A stretch of DNA of 64,000 nt from Alphaproteobacteria bacterium (GTDB taxonomy: Bacteria > Pseudomonadota > Alphaproteobacteria > Rhodobacterales > Rhodobacteraceae): the NCBI GenBank assembly GCA_009908505.1, contig JAAAPD010000011.1, positions 20,023-84,022 on the forward strand, in the 5' to 3' direction. The notes below the pieces were generated by a model. That model saw only the letters and a program-made list of their open reading frames with translations, had not been told where the DNA came from and did no database searches. Below are positions 28,292 to 37,477 of the stretch, piece after piece. Positions within the stretch are counted from its first letter, which is position 1. Every line of letters starts with the position of its first letter. A program made the translations under genes and the position numbers.

Positions 28292-30772
28292 TTAGTCACT
28301 TTCGGGCAGCAACTCGGTAATCCCCACCGCGCCACCACGGGCCAGCGCCGGGTCCAGCGACATGGGGATGTATTCACCGCGCCGCCACAGCTCGCCCAGG
28401 TCGTCATAATAGCGCGACAGCGGGTGCCCCGACTGCCCGGTCGACGTGATGAAGACCGAGCTGTCGGGATCGGCGAAATCATAGACCCCGCGATAGACGG
28501 CGGCATGCACGTTGAGGAAGGGGCGCGGCCCGGTGCCCGCCGTGCGCCCGCGCATCAGCGTGTTGTCGCCGCCGCTGGTCGATTGGCGGATATTGACGAA
28601 CCAATTCAGCACGGGCGCCTCGCCCAGCACCTGGTGGTCATGGGTCGCCTCGTGCGCATCGCCCCAGCGCAGGGATTCCAGGTTGTCGCCATAGGTCTCG
28701 GTGATCCAGACCAGCGCGTCGTCCAGCGCCAGCCGCGCGATGTCGGTGCAGGTTTCCGTGGGCGCCGATTGGCGGATGTCGCACCAGGCGGCGGCGCCGT
28801 CGACGTCACGGTAGACCCGTTCGATGAAAAGCGGCTCGACATGGGCGAATTCGCGCGCCAGCGGGCCGAGGTCATCACGGATCAGACGGTCCTGCAAAGC
28901 GCGCAGCCAGGCGGCATAGATCAGCGGCTCGGGCAGGTGCTCGTTCATCTCGCCGTTCCATTCCGACAGCAGGACCAGCGCATCCTGGCGCAGACGCTGC
29001 GGCGTGCCCTCGGCCGCGGCCTCGCCGGTGAACCACAGATCCGCCCCGATCAGCGGCAGGAGAGACCGCGCCGTGAAGGACACCGTGTCCAGCTGTCCCT
29101 CGATAAAACTTTCGCGGGTATGCACGCGGCGTTCCTGCATCAGGCGCCGCCAGCGGTTGATCCGCTGGCTGTCGCCCCAGCTGTGGCTGACATGGGCGGG
29201 GAAGGGGGCATCGACGAACTTGTTGTTGGTGTTGCCGACGATACCGCCCGCGGGCGCGACCCATTCGGGGTTGTCGTCATAGGCCCGATGCCCGCGCCAG
29301 AGGTTTTCCGCAATATAGCCGAAATGCGGCATGCGCCCCTTGGTGACATGGCCGGGGTCGCGGTCGGGGACGTGGCCGATCAGCTTCATCCCGATCGTGT
29401 TGCGGTCGGCCAGGGTCAGCACCTGCGCGGGGGCGACGAAGTCCTCGCCCGCGGCGATCCCGTCCTCGACGGTACGTGCGCGCATCAGGTTCATCCCGGC
29501 CTGGATCGTCGTATCCTCGTGCGAGAGGGCCGTCCAGCCGAGGGCGAAGACATGGCCGGGCGGCCGGATCTCGTCCAGGCTGAACTGGTCGGGGGTCAGC
29601 ACCGGGCCGTTCTGCGTCCATTGCAGGCGGATCGTGATCGAGGGCGCGTCCTTGATGCGGATGATGCTGTCGCGGGTCTCGAAGCTCGCCCAGCCCTCGG
29701 GCGTGCGGTATTGCGAGGCGTCGGCGGGGTTCACCTCTTCGATGAAAAGGTCCTGATCGTCCAGGTAGGACGAGGTGATGCCCCAGCCCAGATGCGCATT
29801 GCGGCCCGTCAGCACCAGCGGCACGCCGGGGATGGTGCCCCCGATCGCGCCGCCCGATTGCAGCTCCAGCCGGGCGAGGTAGAACAGCCCCGGCGCTGAC
29901 AGGCCCAGATGCGGGTCGTTGGCCAGCAGGGTCGAGCCCGTGGCCGAGCGGCTCATCCCCGCCGCCCAGGCGTTCGAGGCCCCGGCCAGCCCGCGCGGCG
30001 GCAATGGCCAGAGCGGGTCGCGGGTGATATCGCCGGCCAGCCGCGCGCCCGGGGCGGTGTCGGGCAGGTCCGGCACCAGCGAGGCGAAATCGGGCAGGGC
30101 GGCCAGACCCGCCCCGGGGTGGTCCGGCAGGATATCGGCCAGACGCGCCTGGTCCTCGAGCGCGAGCGAGGTGCGCGCGCGCAGCACTTCCTCTTCCAGG
30201 TGGCCAGAAAGCTGCACCGCCATCAGCTTGACGATGGCGACGCTGTCGGCCGGTTGCCAGGGCGCCAGCGCATGGTTGAAAAGCCACATTTCCGGCGCCC
30301 CGCGCCCGCGCGCGCCGGCATTGACCTCGGCGATCCAGGCATTGACCCCGGCCGCATAGGCGGCAAGCGCGGCCTGCGTGTCGGCATCCATCGCGCCGAC
30401 CGAATTGCGCGCGGCGGTGTAGATGTCGAAACGGCGCAGAACCGTGTCGATCTCGACCGTGCGGGGGCCGTAAAGCTCGGACAGCCGGCCTTGGGCCGTC
30501 CGGCGCAGCATGGTCATCTGCCACAGTCGATCCTGGGCATGGGCGAGCCCGAGGGCATAGAACACGTCGGCGTCGTTCTGGCCGAAGATATGCGGCACGT
30601 TCGCATTGTCGCGCACGATCTCGACCGGGGCCTGCAGCCCCGCCACGTCCAGCGTAGCATCGTAATCTGGCAAGGACCGGGACGCGAAATACCAGGCCAG
30701 GACAATCGCCGCGACCGCCAGCAGGACCAGCGCAGAGGCGATCCGGATCAGCCAGCGAAACATTAGCCCCAT
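28292..30772 (-). CDS. Penicillin acylase family protein (Ntn hydrolase)
   Basis: 826-residue Ntn-hydrolase precursor. An N-terminal hydrophobic anchor/signal (ALVLLAVAAIVLAWYFA) is followed by the alpha-chain region (VPHIFGQNDADVFYALGLAHAQDRLWQM), a spacer, and the autoprocessing site GLAGASNAW, where Ser266 would become the catalytic N-terminal serine of the beta chain. NDPHLGLSAPGLFY and the late GGDNTLMR segment are also typical. Family members cleave amides including beta-lactam side chains and acyl-homoserine lactones; quorum-quenching is a possibility given the solo LuxR elsewhere, but the substrate cannot be read from sequence. Monocistronic. Confidence 0.9.
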   Translation of the reverse strand: MGLMFRWLIRIASALVLLAVAAIVLAWYFASRSLPDYDATLDVAGLQAPVEIVRDNANVPHIFGQNDADVFYALGLAHAQDRLWQMTMLRRTAQGRLSELYGPRTVEIDTVLRRFDIYTAARNSVGAMDADTQAALAAYAAGVNAWIAEVNAGARGRGAPEMWLFNHALAPWQPADSVAIVKLMAVQLSGHLEEEVLRARTSLALEDQARLADILPDHPGAGLAALPDFASLVPDLPDTAPGARLAGDITRDPLWPLPPRGLAGASNAWAAGMSRSATGSTLLANDPHLGLSAPGLFYLARLELQSGGAIGGTIPGVPLVLTGRNAHLGWGITSSYLDDQDLFIEEVNPADASQYRTPEGWASFETRDSIIRIKDAPSITIRLQWTQNGPVLTPDQFSLDEIRPPGHVFALGWTALSHEDTTIQAGMNLMRARTVEDGIAAGEDFVAPAQVLTLADRNTIGMKLIGHVPDRDPGHVTKGRMPHFGYIAENLWRGHRAYDDNPEWVAPAGGIVGNTNNKFVDAPFPAHVSHSWGDSQRINRWRRLMQERRVHTRESFIEGQLDTVSFTARSLLPLIGADLWFTGEAAAEGTPQRLRQDALVLLSEWNGEMNEHLPEPLIYAAWLRALQDRLIRDDLGPLAREFAHVEPLFIERVYRDVDGAAAWCDIRQSAPTETCTDIARLALDDALVWITETYGDNLESLRWGDAHEATHDHQVLGEAPVLNWFVNIRQSTSGGDNTLMRGRTAGTGPRPFLNVHAAVYRGVYDFADPDSSVFITSTGQSGHPLSRYYDDLGELWRRGEYIPMSLDPALARGGAVGITELLPESD

Positions 30773-30858
30773 GAATTCCCCCGTTCGGTGCTGGTGCTGC
30801 GGTGCGTGGTTGGATACCTATCCCCCAAGCACAATCATGATGCAAGCGGAGGACAGAC

Positions 30859-31740
30859 ATGGCGAAGGTGGCGTTTCTGGGACTGGGCGTGATGGGATAC
30901 CCGATGGCCGGGCACCTTGCGGCGGCGGGGCACGAGGTTCGTGTCTACAACCGCACGACGGCCAAGGCCGAGGCCTGGGTGGCAGAGCATGGCGGGGACC
31001 ATGCGACAACCCCGGCCGAAGCGGCGGAGGGGGCCGAACTGGTCATGACCTGCGTGGGCAATGACGACGACCTGCGCGCGGTCTGCCTTGGCGAGACCGG
31101 GGCCTTCGCCGGGATGCGGGAGGGCGCCGTACTGGTCGATCACACCACGGTATCGGCCCAGGTGACCGCCGAGCTTTACGCGGAAGCGGGCGCGGCGGGC
31201 CTGTCCTTCGTCGATGCGCCGATCTCTGGCGGGCAGGCCGGGGCGGAAAACGGCCAGCTTGTCGTCATGTGCGGCGGCGACGCGGCGGCCTATGATCGGG
31301 CCGAGCCGGTGATCGCCAGCTATGCCAAGCTGTGCCGCCGCCTGGGCGAAAGCGGGGCGGGCCAGATGACGAAGATGGTCAACCAGATCTGCATCGCCGG
31401 GCTGGTCCAGGGATTGTCGGAGGGGCTCCATTTCGCCGAGAAGGCGGGATTGGACGGCCGCGCCGTGATCGAGGTGATCGGTGGCGGGGCCGCCGGCAGC
31501 TGGCAGATGGTGAACCGCTACGAGACCATGTTGGACGACGCGTTCGAGCATGGCTTCGCCGTCGACTGGATGCGCAAGGATCTGGGCATCTGCCTGCAGA
31601 CCGCCAACGATACCGGCGCCAGCCTGCCGGTCACGGCGCTGGTGGACCAGTTCTACAAGGAGGTCCAGAAGATGGGCGGCGGGCGCTGGGATACGTCCAG
31701 CCTGATCAGGAGGCTGCGCGCCCTGGACAAGGCGCCCTGA
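30859..31740 (+). CDS. Beta-hydroxyacid dehydrogenase (3-hydroxyisobutyrate dehydrogenase family)
   Basis: 293-residue NAD(P)-dependent oxidoreductase. The N-terminal Rossmann motif FLGLGVMGYPMAGHLA, the substrate-binding FVDAPISGGQAGAENGQL and the catalytic lysine segment GAGQMTKMVNQI define the beta-hydroxyacid dehydrogenase family (3-hydroxyisobutyrate, tartronate semialdehyde and glyoxylate/succinic-semialdehyde reductases). Exact substrate is undetermined, and the flanking genes give no pathway clue. A strong terminator follows. Confidence 0.9.
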   Translation: MAKVAFLGLGVMGYPMAGHLAAAGHEVRVYNRTTAKAEAWVAEHGGDHATTPAEAAEGAELVMTCVGNDDDLRAVCLGETGAFAGMREGAVLVDHTTVSAQVTAELYAEAGAAGLSFVDAPISGGQAGAENGQLVVMCGGDAAAYDRAEPVIASYAKLCRRLGESGAGQMTKMVNQICIAGLVQGLSEGLHFAEKAGLDGRAVIEVIGGGAAGSWQMVNRYETMLDDAFEHGFAVDWMRKDLGICLQTANDTGASLPVTALVDQFYKEVQKMGGGRWDTSSLIRRLRALDKAP

Positions 31741-31758
31741 AGCGCCAGCGTTCTGCAA

Positions 31759-31786
31759 AAAGAGCGGCCCGCTCGGGCCGCTCTTT
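31759..31786. terminator. Bidirectional intrinsic terminator
   Basis: A perfect 12-bp stem (AAAGAGCGGCCC and its complement) with a GCTC loop, flanked by A-runs on the left and TTT on the right, between the convergent dehydrogenase and outer-membrane protein genes. It can serve both. Confidence 0.85.
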
Positions 31787-31810
31787 CATCCGATCGCGGT
31801 ATTTTTCAAC

Positions 31811-32398
31811 TCACCATTGATAGCCGACTGTCAGGCTGAGATGCGGCACGACCGGAATCTCAGACAGGTCGTCGTTGATGCTGGCGACCTCGTCCAGAAC
31901 ATCCGGATCAGTGCTGTCCGTGACAGCCTCCAATTCGGAAATGATCACGCCGGCATCTGTCGAAAGGTACCAGCTGTTGCCAAAGTTGAACTTGTAGCCA
32001 GTGGTGATCATCGGCGCGACCTCACGCTTGAACGCGATTTCGGCATCGAAGGTCTCGGGCCCGGTGAAGGCAGCCTCGAGATTGGTGTTGGAAATGAACA
32101 CGCCGCCGGAGACACGCCATCCAGACGCCGTCGGGTAATAGTCGCCAAGCAGGGCGACACCACCAAAGCTGCCATCACCGTCAATATCGTAATCAGAGCC
32201 ATCGATTTCGGCAGTTTCCGTGCCGCTTACGGACACGCCACCAATGATCTGCGCGCGCGCGGTGAATTGATCATTGAGCATATAGCTGCCTTCGATGGCC
32301 GGGCCGAGGCTGGTCAGGCCGGCACCCGCCGAAAACTCCTGTGCCAAGGCGGGCATGCCCGCGAGGCCCAGTGCCGCAGCCGCAAAAATCACCTTCAT
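31811..32398 (-). CDS. Small outer membrane beta-barrel protein
   Basis: 195-residue exported protein with a signal peptide (MKVIFAAAALGLAGMPALA-QE) and an eight-strand-like barrel: alternating hydrophobic/polar strands (WRVSGGVFISNTNLEAAF, APMITTGYKFNF) and a C-terminal strand LSLTVGYQW ending in an aromatic residue. Loops are Asp/Glu-rich. It resembles OmpW/opacity-class small porin-like proteins but I cannot assign a family with certainty. AAGGAGACG precedes the ATG. Transcribed toward the shared terminator. Confidence 0.7.
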   Translation of the reverse strand: MKVIFAAAALGLAGMPALAQEFSAGAGLTSLGPAIEGSYMLNDQFTARAQIIGGVSVSGTETAEIDGSDYDIDGDGSFGGVALLGDYYPTASGWRVSGGVFISNTNLEAAFTGPETFDAEIAFKREVAPMITTGYKFNFGNSWYLSTDAGVIISELEAVTDSTDPDVLDEVASINDDLSEIPVVPHLSLTVGYQW

Positions 32399-32546
32399 AT
32401 TTCGTCTCCTTAAAACAGAACGTTAACGCTCTGGTTGTCACCCTCACCAAGGGCTAAGTCAATTTGACAATCGGCACTAGAGGTCCGACCTGACGGACTG
32501 TGGCGTTCAGGTTACGTCGGGGAAGTTGGGGGAACAGACCGGCGGC

Positions 32547-33896
32547 CTAGCGTTCGGGCAGCAATCCGCGTGGGGCGAAGCGCAGCATCACCAGCATAAC
32601 CACGCCCATGGTGAACAGGCGCATATGGGCGACCGCGTCCATGATGCGGGTGCGGAAGGCGTTGTCCTCGGCCATGCCGGCGGTGACGAGATCGGCCAGC
32701 CAGGCGCCCAGGGGTTCGACCTGGACCCAGAGCCACCAGACCAGGAAGCCGCCCAGCACGGCCCCGAAATTGTTGCCCGACCCGCCTACGATCATCATGA
32801 CCCAGACCAGAAAGGTGAAGCGCAGCGGCTGGTATGTGCCGGGCGTCAACTGGCCGTCAAGCGTGGTCATCATGGCCCCGGCCAGGCCGCAGACCGCCGA
32901 GCCGAGGATGAAGATCTGCAGGTGGCGCGCCTTGACGTCCTTGCCCATGGCCTCGGCCGCGGTCTCGTTGTCGCGGATCGCGCGCATCATGCGGCCCCAG
33001 GGGCTGGCCAGCGCCTTTTGCGCAAGCCACAGGATCAGGACCAGCACGATGGTGAACAGGATCGCGTAGCCGAATTTCACGTAAAGCGTCGAGGCCAGCG
33101 TCGGCTCCAGCCCAAGGCCGGCGGCACGCTCCACGAAGCCGGGGTCGTTCTGCAGGTCGACCTCATAGGGGACGGGCCGGGGAATGCCAATCACGTTTTT
33201 GACGCCGCGGCTGAGCCAATCCTCGTTCTTGAGGACCGCGATAACGATCTCGGCGATGCCCAGCGTGGCGATCGCCAGGTAATCCGAGCGCAGCCCCAGC
33301 GCGGTCTTGCCGATGATCCAGGCCGCCCCGGCCGCCAGAAGCCCGCCCACGGGCCAGGAGATGATTGTCATCCAGCCGCAGGCGCGGTAATCGCCGCAGG
33401 GATTGAGCCCGCCCAGGTTGCCGGTGACGGCGGGGTTGATCGATTCAACTGCCTGTACCCCGGCATCGAAGATCCAGCGGTAGAGAAAGAAGCCGCCAAC
33501 GAGGATCGCCAGCATGACAACGACACGGCGACGCCCGCGCGGCAGGCGGGTATAGGCCAGGATCGCCGCCGCGATGCTCGCGGCCCCAAGCACGAGCCCC
33601 AGCAGGATCTGGTAGCCTCCCGCGGCCCAGGCCCCGGGCGAGGGCGGCATGGCGATCAGGACCGTGGCCAGCCCGCCAAGCGCGACGAAGCCCATCACGC
33701 CGACATTGAAAAGGCCGGCGAATCCCCATTGCAAGTTCACGCCCAGGGCCATGACAGCCGAGACCAGCGCCATGTTGAGAATGCTCAGCGAGGTGTTCCA
33801 GGAGCCCGAGAAGATCCAGGCATCGGTCAGCCCCTCGAGCAGGAACAGGGCCGCGACGAAGGCGAACAGAAGCGGGGCGCGCATCGACTGGGTCAT
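32547..33896 (-). CDS. livM: Branched-chain amino acid-type ABC transporter permease LivM
   Basis: 449-residue inner-membrane permease, longer than E. coli LivM because of an expanded periplasmic/interhelical segment. It carries the LivM signatures NLQWGFAGLFNVGVMGFVALG, SDYLAIATLGIAEI and the EAA-like SPWGRMMRAIRDNETAAEAMGKDV. It is the last gene of the minus-strand operon and overlaps livH by ATGA. With LivH it forms the translocation pore for a leucine/isoleucine/valine-type or amide substrate. Confidence 0.93.
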   Translation of the reverse strand: MTQSMRAPLLFAFVAALFLLEGLTDAWIFSGSWNTSLSILNMALVSAVMALGVNLQWGFAGLFNVGVMGFVALGGLATVLIAMPPSPGAWAAGGYQILLGLVLGAASIAAAILAYTRLPRGRRRVVVMLAILVGGFFLYRWIFDAGVQAVESINPAVTGNLGGLNPCGDYRACGWMTIISWPVGGLLAAGAAWIIGKTALGLRSDYLAIATLGIAEIVIAVLKNEDWLSRGVKNVIGIPRPVPYEVDLQNDPGFVERAAGLGLEPTLASTLYVKFGYAILFTIVLVLILWLAQKALASPWGRMMRAIRDNETAAEAMGKDVKARHLQIFILGSAVCGLAGAMMTTLDGQLTPGTYQPLRFTFLVWVMMIVGGSGNNFGAVLGGFLVWWLWVQVEPLGAWLADLVTAGMAEDNAFRTRIMDAVAHMRLFTMGVVMLVMLRFAPRGLLPER

Positions 33897-34903
33897 ACGG
33901 ATTGTCCCTTGAACAGACCGGTCGGCTTGAACAGCAGCACGATGACCAGGATGGAAAAGCTGACGGCGAACTTGTAGTCGGTGGACAGAAGCTGGGCCAG
34001 CCCGTCGGGCTCAAGGCTTTCGGGCAGCAGGTAGCCGGCCACCTTTTTCCAGGCATAGGTGATCATCACCTCGGAATATGCGATGACGAAGCCGCCGGCG
34101 ATGGCGCCCAGCGGGCTGCCCAGCCCGCCGACGATGGCCGCCGCGAAGATGGGCAGCAGAAGCTGGAAATAGACGAAGGGCTTGAACCCCTTGTCGAGGC
34201 CGTAGAGCGTGCCCGCCACGGTGGCAAGCGCCGCCACGATCAGCCATGTCACCAGCACCACGCGTTCGGGGTTGATGCCCGACAGAAGGGCGAGGTCCTC
34301 GTTGTCGGAAAAGGCGCGCATGGACTTGCCGGTGCGGGTCTTGTTGAGGAACCAGAACAGCAGCGCCACCGCGATGGCCGCCACGACCAGGGTGATGGCT
34401 TGCGTGGATTTCAGGGCGAGGCCCTCGTCGAGGCCGGTCATTTCCTTGAAATCACGGGCCGAGATGATGAAACGATTGCCGTCGGCGAAGCGTTGTTCAT
34501 CGACGCCGATGATGAAGCGCACCAGTCCATTATAGACGAACATCACCCCCATGGAAACGATCACAAGGATGACCGGCACGGCCTTCTGCGCCCGGTAGAA
34601 GCGATAGACGACCCGGTCGGTGCCAAGCATCAGAAACGCGGCGCCGGCAATCCCGAAGGGCAGGGCCAGTAGGGCCGTGGGAAGCGGGCCAAGGCCGAGG
34701 CCCATGGACTGGAACCACCAGGTGAACAGAATGGTGATCGTCGTGCCGAAGGCCATCGTGTCGCCATGGGCGAAGTTCGAGAACCGCAGGATGCCGTAGA
34801 TCAGTGTCACCCCCAGCGCCCCCAGCGCGAGCTGCGCCCCATAGGCCGTGGCCGGGATGAGGACGAAATTGAGAAGCGCCACGACGGCGTTGAGAAGGTC
34901 CAT
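33893..34903 (-). CDS. livH: Branched-chain amino acid-type ABC transporter permease LivH
   Basis: 336-residue permease with about eight membrane helices. GALGVTLIYGILRFSNFAHGD near the N-terminus and the EAA loop TRTGKSMRAFSDNEDLALLSGINPERV are LivH family marks. It begins three bases after the livF stop and its own stop overlaps the livM start, so livF-livH-livM are translationally linked. Partner of LivM in the pore. Confidence 0.94.
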   Translation of the reverse strand: MDLLNAVVALLNFVLIPATAYGAQLALGALGVTLIYGILRFSNFAHGDTMAFGTTITILFTWWFQSMGLGLGPLPTALLALPFGIAGAAFLMLGTDRVVYRFYRAQKAVPVILVIVSMGVMFVYNGLVRFIIGVDEQRFADGNRFIISARDFKEMTGLDEGLALKSTQAITLVVAAIAVALLFWFLNKTRTGKSMRAFSDNEDLALLSGINPERVVLVTWLIVAALATVAGTLYGLDKGFKPFVYFQLLLPIFAAAIVGGLGSPLGAIAGGFVIAYSEVMITYAWKKVAGYLLPESLEPDGLAQLLSTDYKFAVSFSILVIVLLFKPTGLFKGQSV

Positions 34904-34906
34904 GCG

Positions 34907-35731
34907 TCAGCCCCCAAGAAAGCTTTGGCGCACCACGGGATCGGCCAGCAATTCCTTGCCGGTCCCGGTATGCGCGTTGCGGCCCTGCACCATGACAAAG
35001 CCGTGATCGGCGATCTCCAGCGCCTGGCGGGCGTTCTGTTCGACCATCAGGATCGGGATGCCGGTGCGGGCGACCTCGATGATGCGGTCGAACAGCTCGT
35101 CCATGACGATGGGGCTGACACCGGCGGTCGGCTCGTCCAGCATCAGGACCTTGGGTTGGGTCATCAGCGCCCGGCCCACGGCGACCTGCTGGCGCTGGCC
35201 GCCGGACAATTCACCCGCCGCCTGGTCGCGCTTGTCGCGCAGGATCGGGAACAGGTCATAGACCTGCTCCATCGTGGTGCGGATGTCGTCCTGGCGGATG
35301 AAGGCGCCCATCTCGAGGTTTTCCGAGACAGTCATCGACGGGAAGATGTTGCGCACCTGCGGCACGAACCCCATGCCTTTTTTCACCCGGTCCTGGGGCG
35401 ACAGGGCGGTGATGTCCTCGCCATCCAGCAGTACGCGGCCCGCCCGCATGTTCAGCATGCCGAACACCGCCTTCATGGCGGTGGACTTGCCCGCGCCGTT
35501 GGGCCCGACGATCACGGCGATCTCGCCCCGGTCCACGGCGATGGTGCAGTCGTGCAGGATGTCGGGGCCCTTGCCATAGCCCCCGGTCATGGACTCGCCG
35601 ACCAGGAAAATATCCGCCGCGGCGGCCCTGGCCGGGCCGCTTTCGCGGTGCTCGATTTCGCCGCCCAAGCCCGGGCGGGTGATCGAGGCGTCCTTGTTGC
35701 CCCGATCCTCCTGGTAGGGATTGCCGCTCAT
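34907..35731 (-). CDS. livF: Branched-chain amino acid-type ABC transporter ATPase LivF
   Basis: 274-residue ABC ATPase with Walker A GPNGAGKSTAMK, Q-loop PQVRNIFPSMTV, ABC signature ELSGGQRQQVAVGRAL and Walker B VLMLDEPTAGVSP, all of the LivF type. Compared with E. coli LivF it has about 45 extra N-terminal residues of polar, probably disordered sequence; an internal ATG (about residue 48) could be an alternative start. Its ATG overlaps the stop of the 77-residue orf upstream (ATGA), linking expression to that unknown gene. Confidence 0.94.
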   Translation of the reverse strand: MSGNPYQEDRGNKDASITRPGLGGEIEHRESGPARAAAADIFLVGESMTGGYGKGPDILHDCTIAVDRGEIAVIVGPNGAGKSTAMKAVFGMLNMRAGRVLLDGEDITALSPQDRVKKGMGFVPQVRNIFPSMTVSENLEMGAFIRQDDIRTTMEQVYDLFPILRDKRDQAAGELSGGQRQQVAVGRALMTQPKVLMLDEPTAGVSPIVMDELFDRIIEVARTGIPILMVEQNARQALEIADHGFVMVQGRNAHTGTGKELLADPVVRQSFLGG

Positions 35732-35961
35732 CGGGCGGTCTCCTTCGCCATGGTGCCCTTGGATCGCATGCTTTCAACGCCTCCTATCACACCGCCGTCA
35801 TACGCGGGATCGAGTACGCGCAACAGACGGCCACGCCACATCAGGGCCGCACAGGTCCTTGAGGGACCGCAGGACGCAGGACCGCGCCATTCCGGTGACC
35901 GGGTATCCACCGTTTCGGTGAAATCGCAGTCGACGAAGTCGGTTGTGCCATGGTGCCACAT
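35728..35961 (-). CDS. Unknown 77-residue protein inside the liv operon
   Basis: A short gene supported by GAGGAGG at ideal spacing before the ATG and by an ATGA overlap with livF. The product has no signal peptide or membrane helix; it is rich in Arg, Gly and Asp, with three tryptophans (MWHHGTTDFVDCDF at the start, CAALMWRGRLLRVLDP in the middle) and two cysteines that could form a pair or bind metal. The frame stays open further upstream to 36114 but that part overlaps the neighbouring gene and lacks a ribosome site. I do not recognise the family. Confidence 0.6.
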   Translation of the reverse strand: MWHHGTTDFVDCDFTETVDTRSPEWRGPASCGPSRTCAALMWRGRLLRVLDPAYDGGVIGGVESMRSKGTMAKETAR

Positions 35962-35971
35962 GCACGCCTCC

Positions 35972-36598
35972 TCAAGGATAGATCGAGTGGGAAATGCGGA
36001 TCGCATCCAGAAACCCGTTGTGAACGTCCCACCCCGACCAGTCTTCGATGGCCTGGACTTCTTCATCTTCGCGCAACCGGATCGTGGTTTCAAAGAGACC
36101 AACGCCGTAATCAAGCAAAAACACCGTCAGTTGTCGCAGGCGCCGGTCATTGTTGTCCTGCGTTACCAAGACTGCCTCACGGAACAATCGGCCGGCTTGT
36201 GTTTCCTTTCGATAGAGAGGGTGTTCAACGGCTCGACCGCCACGCGCGGCTTCTTCATAGACGTGCTGATCGACAATGGCCTCCAACTGATCCGGCGTCA
36301 GATCGAATGATTGATCCTCCTCCATCCAGATGACTGTGACCGTGGCAATGGTCGCTTCATCCAGACGAAAGAAGGCAGGTTGATCAAATTCGATTGGGCG
36401 TTCGGTCGCCCAATCATTCTGATCGGGGCAGAAGGACACGTTGTGAGAGATCAGCGGGCAGGCGCGTCGGCTTTGAAATGCCTCCTCGAACCTGTCGGTC
36501 CGCTCGCCCGGCTCAATGAACTTGGGGCCGATGGAGTCATCCTGCCCAAAAGCCACGGTCGGCAGGACAAGACAGGCTGCGACCAGACCCGCCCTCAT
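35972..36598 (-). CDS. Unknown secreted/periplasmic protein inside the liv operon
   Basis: 208 residues with a signal peptide (MRAGLVAACLVLPTVAFG-QDD). The mature part is acidic, mixed alpha/beta, with two cysteines (ACPLISHNVSFCP) 10 residues apart that could form a disulfide in the periplasm. No known domain recognised. Its ATG overlaps the livG stop and its stop lies within the ribosome site of the 77-residue orf, so it is a genuine member of the operon. A periplasmic location would suit an accessory to the binding protein, but that is inference. Confidence 0.7.
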   Translation of the reverse strand: MRAGLVAACLVLPTVAFGQDDSIGPKFIEPGERTDRFEEAFQSRRACPLISHNVSFCPDQNDWATERPIEFDQPAFFRLDEATIATVTVIWMEEDQSFDLTPDQLEAIVDQHVYEEAARGGRAVEHPLYRKETQAGRLFREAVLVTQDNNDRRLRQLTVFLLDYGVGLFETTIRLREDEEVQAIEDWSGWDVHNGFLDAIRISHSIYP

Positions 36599-37377
36599 GC
36601 GCCCACCTTGTCCTTGTTCTTCAGGCCGGTGCCCAGATAGGCCTCGATCACCTGGTCGTTGGCCTTGATCTGGGACAGCGTGCCTTGGGCCAGCACCTTG
36701 CCCTCGGCCATGCAGATCACCGGATCACACAGCCGTTCGATGAAATCCATGTCGTGTTCGATGACCACGAAGGTATAGCCGCGTTCCTCGTTCAGGCGCT
36801 TGATCGTGTCGGAAATCGTGTAGAGCAGGGTGCGGTTCACGCCGGCGCCGACCTCGTCCAGGAAAACGATCTTGGCATCCACCATCATGGTGCGGCCCAG
36901 TTCCAGCAGTTTCTTCTGGCCGCCGGACACCGCCCCGGCGGGATGGTCGGCCAGGTGTTCGATGGTCAGAAATTCCAGAACCTCGTCGGCGCGGGCCGCC
37001 AGGGCGCGTTCCTCGTCGGCAATGCGCTTGCGTCCGAACCAGGTGTTCCACAGGGTTTCACCCGACTGGCCCGAGGGCACCATCATCAGGTTCTCGCGGC
37101 AGGTCATCGACCCGAATTCATGGGCGATCTGGAAGGTGCGCAGCAGCCCCTTGTGGAACAGGTCGTGCGGCGGCAGACCGGTGATGTCCTCGCCCTGCAT
37201 GGTCACCGTGCCGGACGTGGGTTTAAGAACGCCAGCGATCACGTTGAAAAGCGTCGTTTTGCCGGCACCATTCGGGCCGATAAGCCCGGTGATGGAGCCT
37301 TGCCCGATCTCCAGCGTCGCGCTGTCAACGGCATGAAAGCCGCCAAAGGCCTTGACGACGTTCTCGACCTTGATCAT
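36595..37377 (-). CDS. livG: Branched-chain amino acid-type ABC transporter ATPase LivG
   Basis: 260-residue ABC ATPase starting MIKVENVVKAFGGFHAV. Walker A GPNGAGKTTLFN, LivG-type HDLFHKGLLRTFQ, signature AVSGGQKKLLELGRTMM and Walker B IVFLDEVGAGVN are intact; the usual DEP of Walker B reads DEV, a common variant in this group. Start at 37377 is chosen from homologue alignment by eye; the frame stays open to 37461. It heads the coupled block livG-orf-orf-livF-livH-livM and is separated from livJ by a hairpin. Confidence 0.94.
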   Translation of the reverse strand: MIKVENVVKAFGGFHAVDSATLEIGQGSITGLIGPNGAGKTTLFNVIAGVLKPTSGTVTMQGEDITGLPPHDLFHKGLLRTFQIAHEFGSMTCRENLMMVPSGQSGETLWNTWFGRKRIADEERALAARADEVLEFLTIEHLADHPAGAVSGGQKKLLELGRTMMVDAKIVFLDEVGAGVNRTLLYTISDTIKRLNEERGYTFVVIEHDMDFIERLCDPVICMAEGKVLAQGTLSQIKANDQVIEAYLGTGLKNKDKVGA

Positions 37378-37425
37378 CCCCTGATGTCCCCCGTCCGCGG
37401 GCCGCGTGCCCGTCTTCGTATAGGC

Positions 37426-37458
37426 CGGGCGGCGCGAGGGGGTGCCCCGCGCCGCCCG
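37426..37458 (-). terminator. Strong GC hairpin between livJ and livG
   Basis: Perfect 11-bp arms (CGGGCGGCGCG and complement), 11-nt loop, starting about 20 bases after the livJ stop. No U-tract. Such hairpins after binding-protein genes usually stabilise the 3' end and partly attenuate transcription, giving more binding protein than transporter. Confidence 0.7.
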
Positions 37459-37477
37459 CATTCTGTCAGCTCACGTC

